A stretch of DNA of 64,000 nucleotides. Source: Sinorhizobium sojae CCBAU 05684. GTDB lineage: Bacteria; Pseudomonadota; Alphaproteobacteria; Rhizobiales; Rhizobiaceae. Position 1 is the stretch's first letter, and the number at the start of each line of letters is the position of its first letter. This document shows, piece by piece, positions 62,032 through 64,000 of the stretch. The notes beneath the pieces were generated by a model. The model was not told the DNA's origin. It worked only from the letters and a program-made list of their open reading frames with translations, and did no database searches. The translations under genes were made by a program, and so were the position numbers. The stretch is taken from assembly GCF_002288525.1 (NCBI RefSeq), contig NZ_CP023069.1, positions 124,001 to 188,000 on the forward strand, in the 5' to 3' direction.

Positions 62032-62265
62032 ATGGAGATCGATGAGGACAAGATCGACGATGCCGTTTTGGCGCTGTTATGGCTGACGCTGCATAACGAG
62101 CGTTGTGCCTGGAAAGGCTTCGACTGGGCAACGACGGATAGGCTTCACAAGAAGGGCATGATCGGCGACCCAGTCAACAAGTCGAAGTCATTGATCCTGA
62201 CCGATGAAGGCTTGGAGCGTTCGGAAGCGTTGTTCCGGGAGCTGTTTACGCGGCCGCCGCAATAG
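62032..62265 (+). CDS. DUF6429 family protein carried by IS66-C
   Basis: 77 residues starting MEIDEDKIDDAVLALLWLTL, then WKGFDWATTDRLHKKGMIGD and LILTDEGLERSEALFRELF, the whole-length pattern of DUF6429 proteins, which look like small winged-helix domains. Function unknown. It starts 13 bases inside the probable IS66 end and converges on tnpC, overlapping its 3' end by 20 bases, so it appears to be carried by the element. Frame intact. Confidence 0.75.
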   Translation: MEIDEDKIDDAVLALLWLTLHNERCAWKGFDWATTDRLHKKGMIGDPVNKSKSLILTDEGLERSEALFRELFTRPPQ

Positions 62266-63946
62266 CCGTCCCTTTGTGTGTCTTCCATTGCCAAGGCAGC
62301 AGTTCGTGCAGGCGGGAGACGGGAAGATCGGCGATGCGGGCGAACACATCGGCGAGCCACGCCTTTGGGTCGACGTCGTTGAGACGGCAGGTCGTGATGA
62401 CGGAGAGCATGATGGCGGCACGATCGGCGCCACGCTGGGAACCGGCAAAGGTCCAGTTTCGACGCCCGAGTGCAATACCTCTCAGAGCGCGCTCGGCGGC
62501 ATTGTTCGTGAGACAAATCCGGCCATCTTCGAGGAAACGGGCAAAACCATCCCACCGCTTCAGCATGTAATCGATCGGCTCGATCGCCTCGGACGATTTG
62601 CTGAGCATGGCGCGCTCCCGTTTTAGCCACTCGTGCATGTCATCGAACAGCGGCTTGCTCTTTTCCTGCCGCGCGGCCAGTCGTTCTTCGGCGCTCAATC
62701 CATTGATCTCGCGCTCGATCTCAAACAACGCATCGTACCGTTGGACGGCCTCCAGGGCGATCGGCGAGATCGGCTTGCCTTTGCGTTTGCGGTCGCGGGC
62801 ATTTTTCTGGATGTCGGCCAGTTCAAAGAATTTGCGCCGCGCATGCGCATGACAAAAGGCGAAGGTGATCGGTACCGCTTTCTTTTCGGCGACACTGAGC
62901 GGCTCGAAGCCATTGTAACAATCACTCTGCAGAATGCCGCCATACCCGGCCAGGTGCTTCTGCGGATGCTCGCCGCGGCGGTCGCTCGAAGCATAGTATA
63001 TGGCCGCCGGCGCTGCCGCTCCGCCGTAGGGCCGGTCATCGCACACGTAGGTCCATATGCGCCCGGTCGTGCATTTGTCTTTGGCCTGAATGGGAATGGT
63101 GGTGTCGTCGCCAAAAAGGCGCTCGGCCGCGAAGACATGCGCCTCGATCAGATCAAAGATCGGCAGGAGCGCGGCCGTTCCATACCCGACCTGGTCGGCC
63201 AGCGTCGAGGTCGAAAGCTCGATGCCCTCGCATTTGAACCGGGTGCTCTGGCGGTTCAGCGGACTATGCATGCCGAACTTATCGAACAGGATCGTCGCCA
63301 GCAGATGAGGACCGATGAAGCCGCGCGGCGTGGCATGGAACGGCGCCGGCGGCTGGCTGATCGCTTCGCAGTCACGGCAGGTAAATTTCTCCCGCACCGT
63401 CTCGATCACTTTGAACCGGCGCGGAACCTCCTCGAGCGTCTCAGTGACGTCCTCGCCCAGTTTCGACAGGCGCGACCCGCCGCAGCATGCACAGGTGACT
63501 GGGGGATCGATCACCACGCGCTCGCGTTCGATATCCTCCGGCCACGGCTTTCGGACCGGCCGTTTGCGCGTGAACGAACGCACGCTCGAGGTCTTGGCGG
63601 CAGCCGCCTGCGCTGCGGCTTCATCCTCCGTCGCTGCCATCACCAGTTCTTCGAGCTGCAATTCCATCTGGTCGATCAGGCGCGCCGTGCGCTCGGATCG
63701 CCGGCCGCGCAGTTCGCGCTTCAGCTTTTCGATCGCCAGCTCCAGACTGGCAATCAAGGCCTCACTGTCCGACAGCATGGCCTGCGCATTGGCGGCTTGC
63801 GCCACCGCAATGTCCCGCTCGGCGACGACGGTATCGCGCTCGGCAACAACGACATCACGTTCAGCCTGTAACATCTCACGCTCGGAAAGCAGCGCCAGAT
63901 AGGCGCTCGCAAGGTCCGCAGGAAGGTCCACAGGCTTCGAAGTCAT
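62246..63946 (-). CDS. tnpC: IS66 TnpC transposase (IS66-C)
   Basis: 566 residues. A long N-terminal coiled coil has three near-repeats of VVVAERD-like heptads (about 28-50). The zinc finger has CACCGGSRL and CRDCEAISQPP, and the DDE domain has FGDDTTIPIQAKDK, QSDCYNGFEPL and LTNNAAERALRGIALGRRNW. It is related to, but clearly different from, the IS66-A TnpC. Full length and intact. Confidence 0.9.
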   Translation of the reverse strand: MTSKPVDLPADLASAYLALLSEREMLQAERDVVVAERDTVVAERDIAVAQAANAQAMLSDSEALIASLELAIEKLKRELRGRRSERTARLIDQMELQLEELVMAATEDEAAAQAAAAKTSSVRSFTRKRPVRKPWPEDIERERVVIDPPVTCACCGGSRLSKLGEDVTETLEEVPRRFKVIETVREKFTCRDCEAISQPPAPFHATPRGFIGPHLLATILFDKFGMHSPLNRQSTRFKCEGIELSTSTLADQVGYGTAALLPIFDLIEAHVFAAERLFGDDTTIPIQAKDKCTTGRIWTYVCDDRPYGGAAAPAAIYYASSDRRGEHPQKHLAGYGGILQSDCYNGFEPLSVAEKKAVPITFAFCHAHARRKFFELADIQKNARDRKRKGKPISPIALEAVQRYDALFEIEREINGLSAEERLAARQEKSKPLFDDMHEWLKRERAMLSKSSEAIEPIDYMLKRWDGFARFLEDGRICLTNNAAERALRGIALGRRNWTFAGSQRGADRAAIMLSVITTCRLNDVDPKAWLADVFARIADLPVSRLHELLPWQWKTHKGTAIAAAA

Positions 63947-64000
63947 GAAGCCATTCGATCAGATTCACTCAATATTTTCAATGCAATAATGCTATCCGAC

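Larger units (their letters stand above)
62019..64000 (-). mobile_element. IS66-family element C (partial, continues past the window)
   Basis: The probable terminus GTAACGTCGGTCC lies at 62019, matching the GTAA end of IS66 elements. The element contains a DUF6429 gene and tnpC; tnpB and tnpA would lie beyond position 64000. Confidence 0.65.

Noticed and set aside
62633..63871. A 412-codon plus-strand frame antisense to IS66-C tnpC
   Set aside because: No motif; the minus-strand TnpC has zinc finger and DDE motifs along its full length.

Overview
The window looks like part of a symbiotic plasmid or symbiosis island of a nodulating alphaproteobacterium (Hyphomicrobiales, of the Sinorhizobium/Rhizobium/Mesorhizobium type). 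The evidence is a complete nodA-nodB-nodC-nodI-nodJ run behind a recognisable nod box, followed by nolO and noeI, plus a diterpenoid (gibberellin) operon with a NifA/sigma-54 type promoter. The genus cannot be fixed from sequence alone, although the nodABCIJ-nolO-noeI order is the one known from Sinorhizobium fredii/NGR234-type strains.

Layout. 1-2.9 kb: minus-strand part of an ABC-three-component (ABC-3C) defence system, with one gene split by an IS630-family element (here called IS630-A). 3.0-7.7 kb: a second IS630-family element and a TniA/TniB/TniQ transposon. 7.8-12.6 kb: a GH16 glycanase remnant split by IS256, which is itself split by IS1182 and IS110 elements. 12.6-17.6 kb: a NodU/CmcH-family carbamoyltransferase gene split by an IS66 element that carries two passenger genes. 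17.7-25.4 kb: IS630-A, IS5, and a third IS630 type (IS630-B) into which an IS110 remnant and an IS66 (itself split by IS1595) have inserted. 25.4-30 kb: a Gfo/Idh/MocA dehydrogenase, a TSUP permease and largely empty DNA. 30-33.6 kb: a hemN pseudogene split by IS630-A, which is split by IS1182. 33.7-41.5 kb: the nod cluster. 41.7-45.9 kb: a small secreted protein, an IS91 fragment, a group II intron remnant, an IS6 element and a TniA remnant. 46-47.1 kb: IS630-A. 47.3-55.2 kb: a G+C-rich gibberellin-type operon. 55.2-58.1 kb: a decayed trio of tyrosine recombinases (RIT-like) and a 107-bp inverted-repeat element. 58.1-64 kb: IS630-A, IS5, a broken zinc-ribbon gene, a sugar-transporter remnant and a third IS66.

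Function. NodABC make the acylated chitin-oligomer core of the Nod factor, NodIJ export it, and NoeI methylates a fucose substituent. Both carbamoyltransferase genes are damaged: nolO by a frameshift and the CmcH-like gene by IS66. The gibberellin operon keeps GGPP synthase, ent-copalyl diphosphate synthase, ent-kaurene synthase, an IPP isomerase and one P450 with its ferredoxin. It has no cyp112, its SDR gene has lost its middle, and cyp117 has lost its haem-binding end. As it stands the operon should make ent-kaurene but not gibberellin. Five IS630-A copies all point the same way and cut the window into modules that direct-repeat recombination could delete or amplify.
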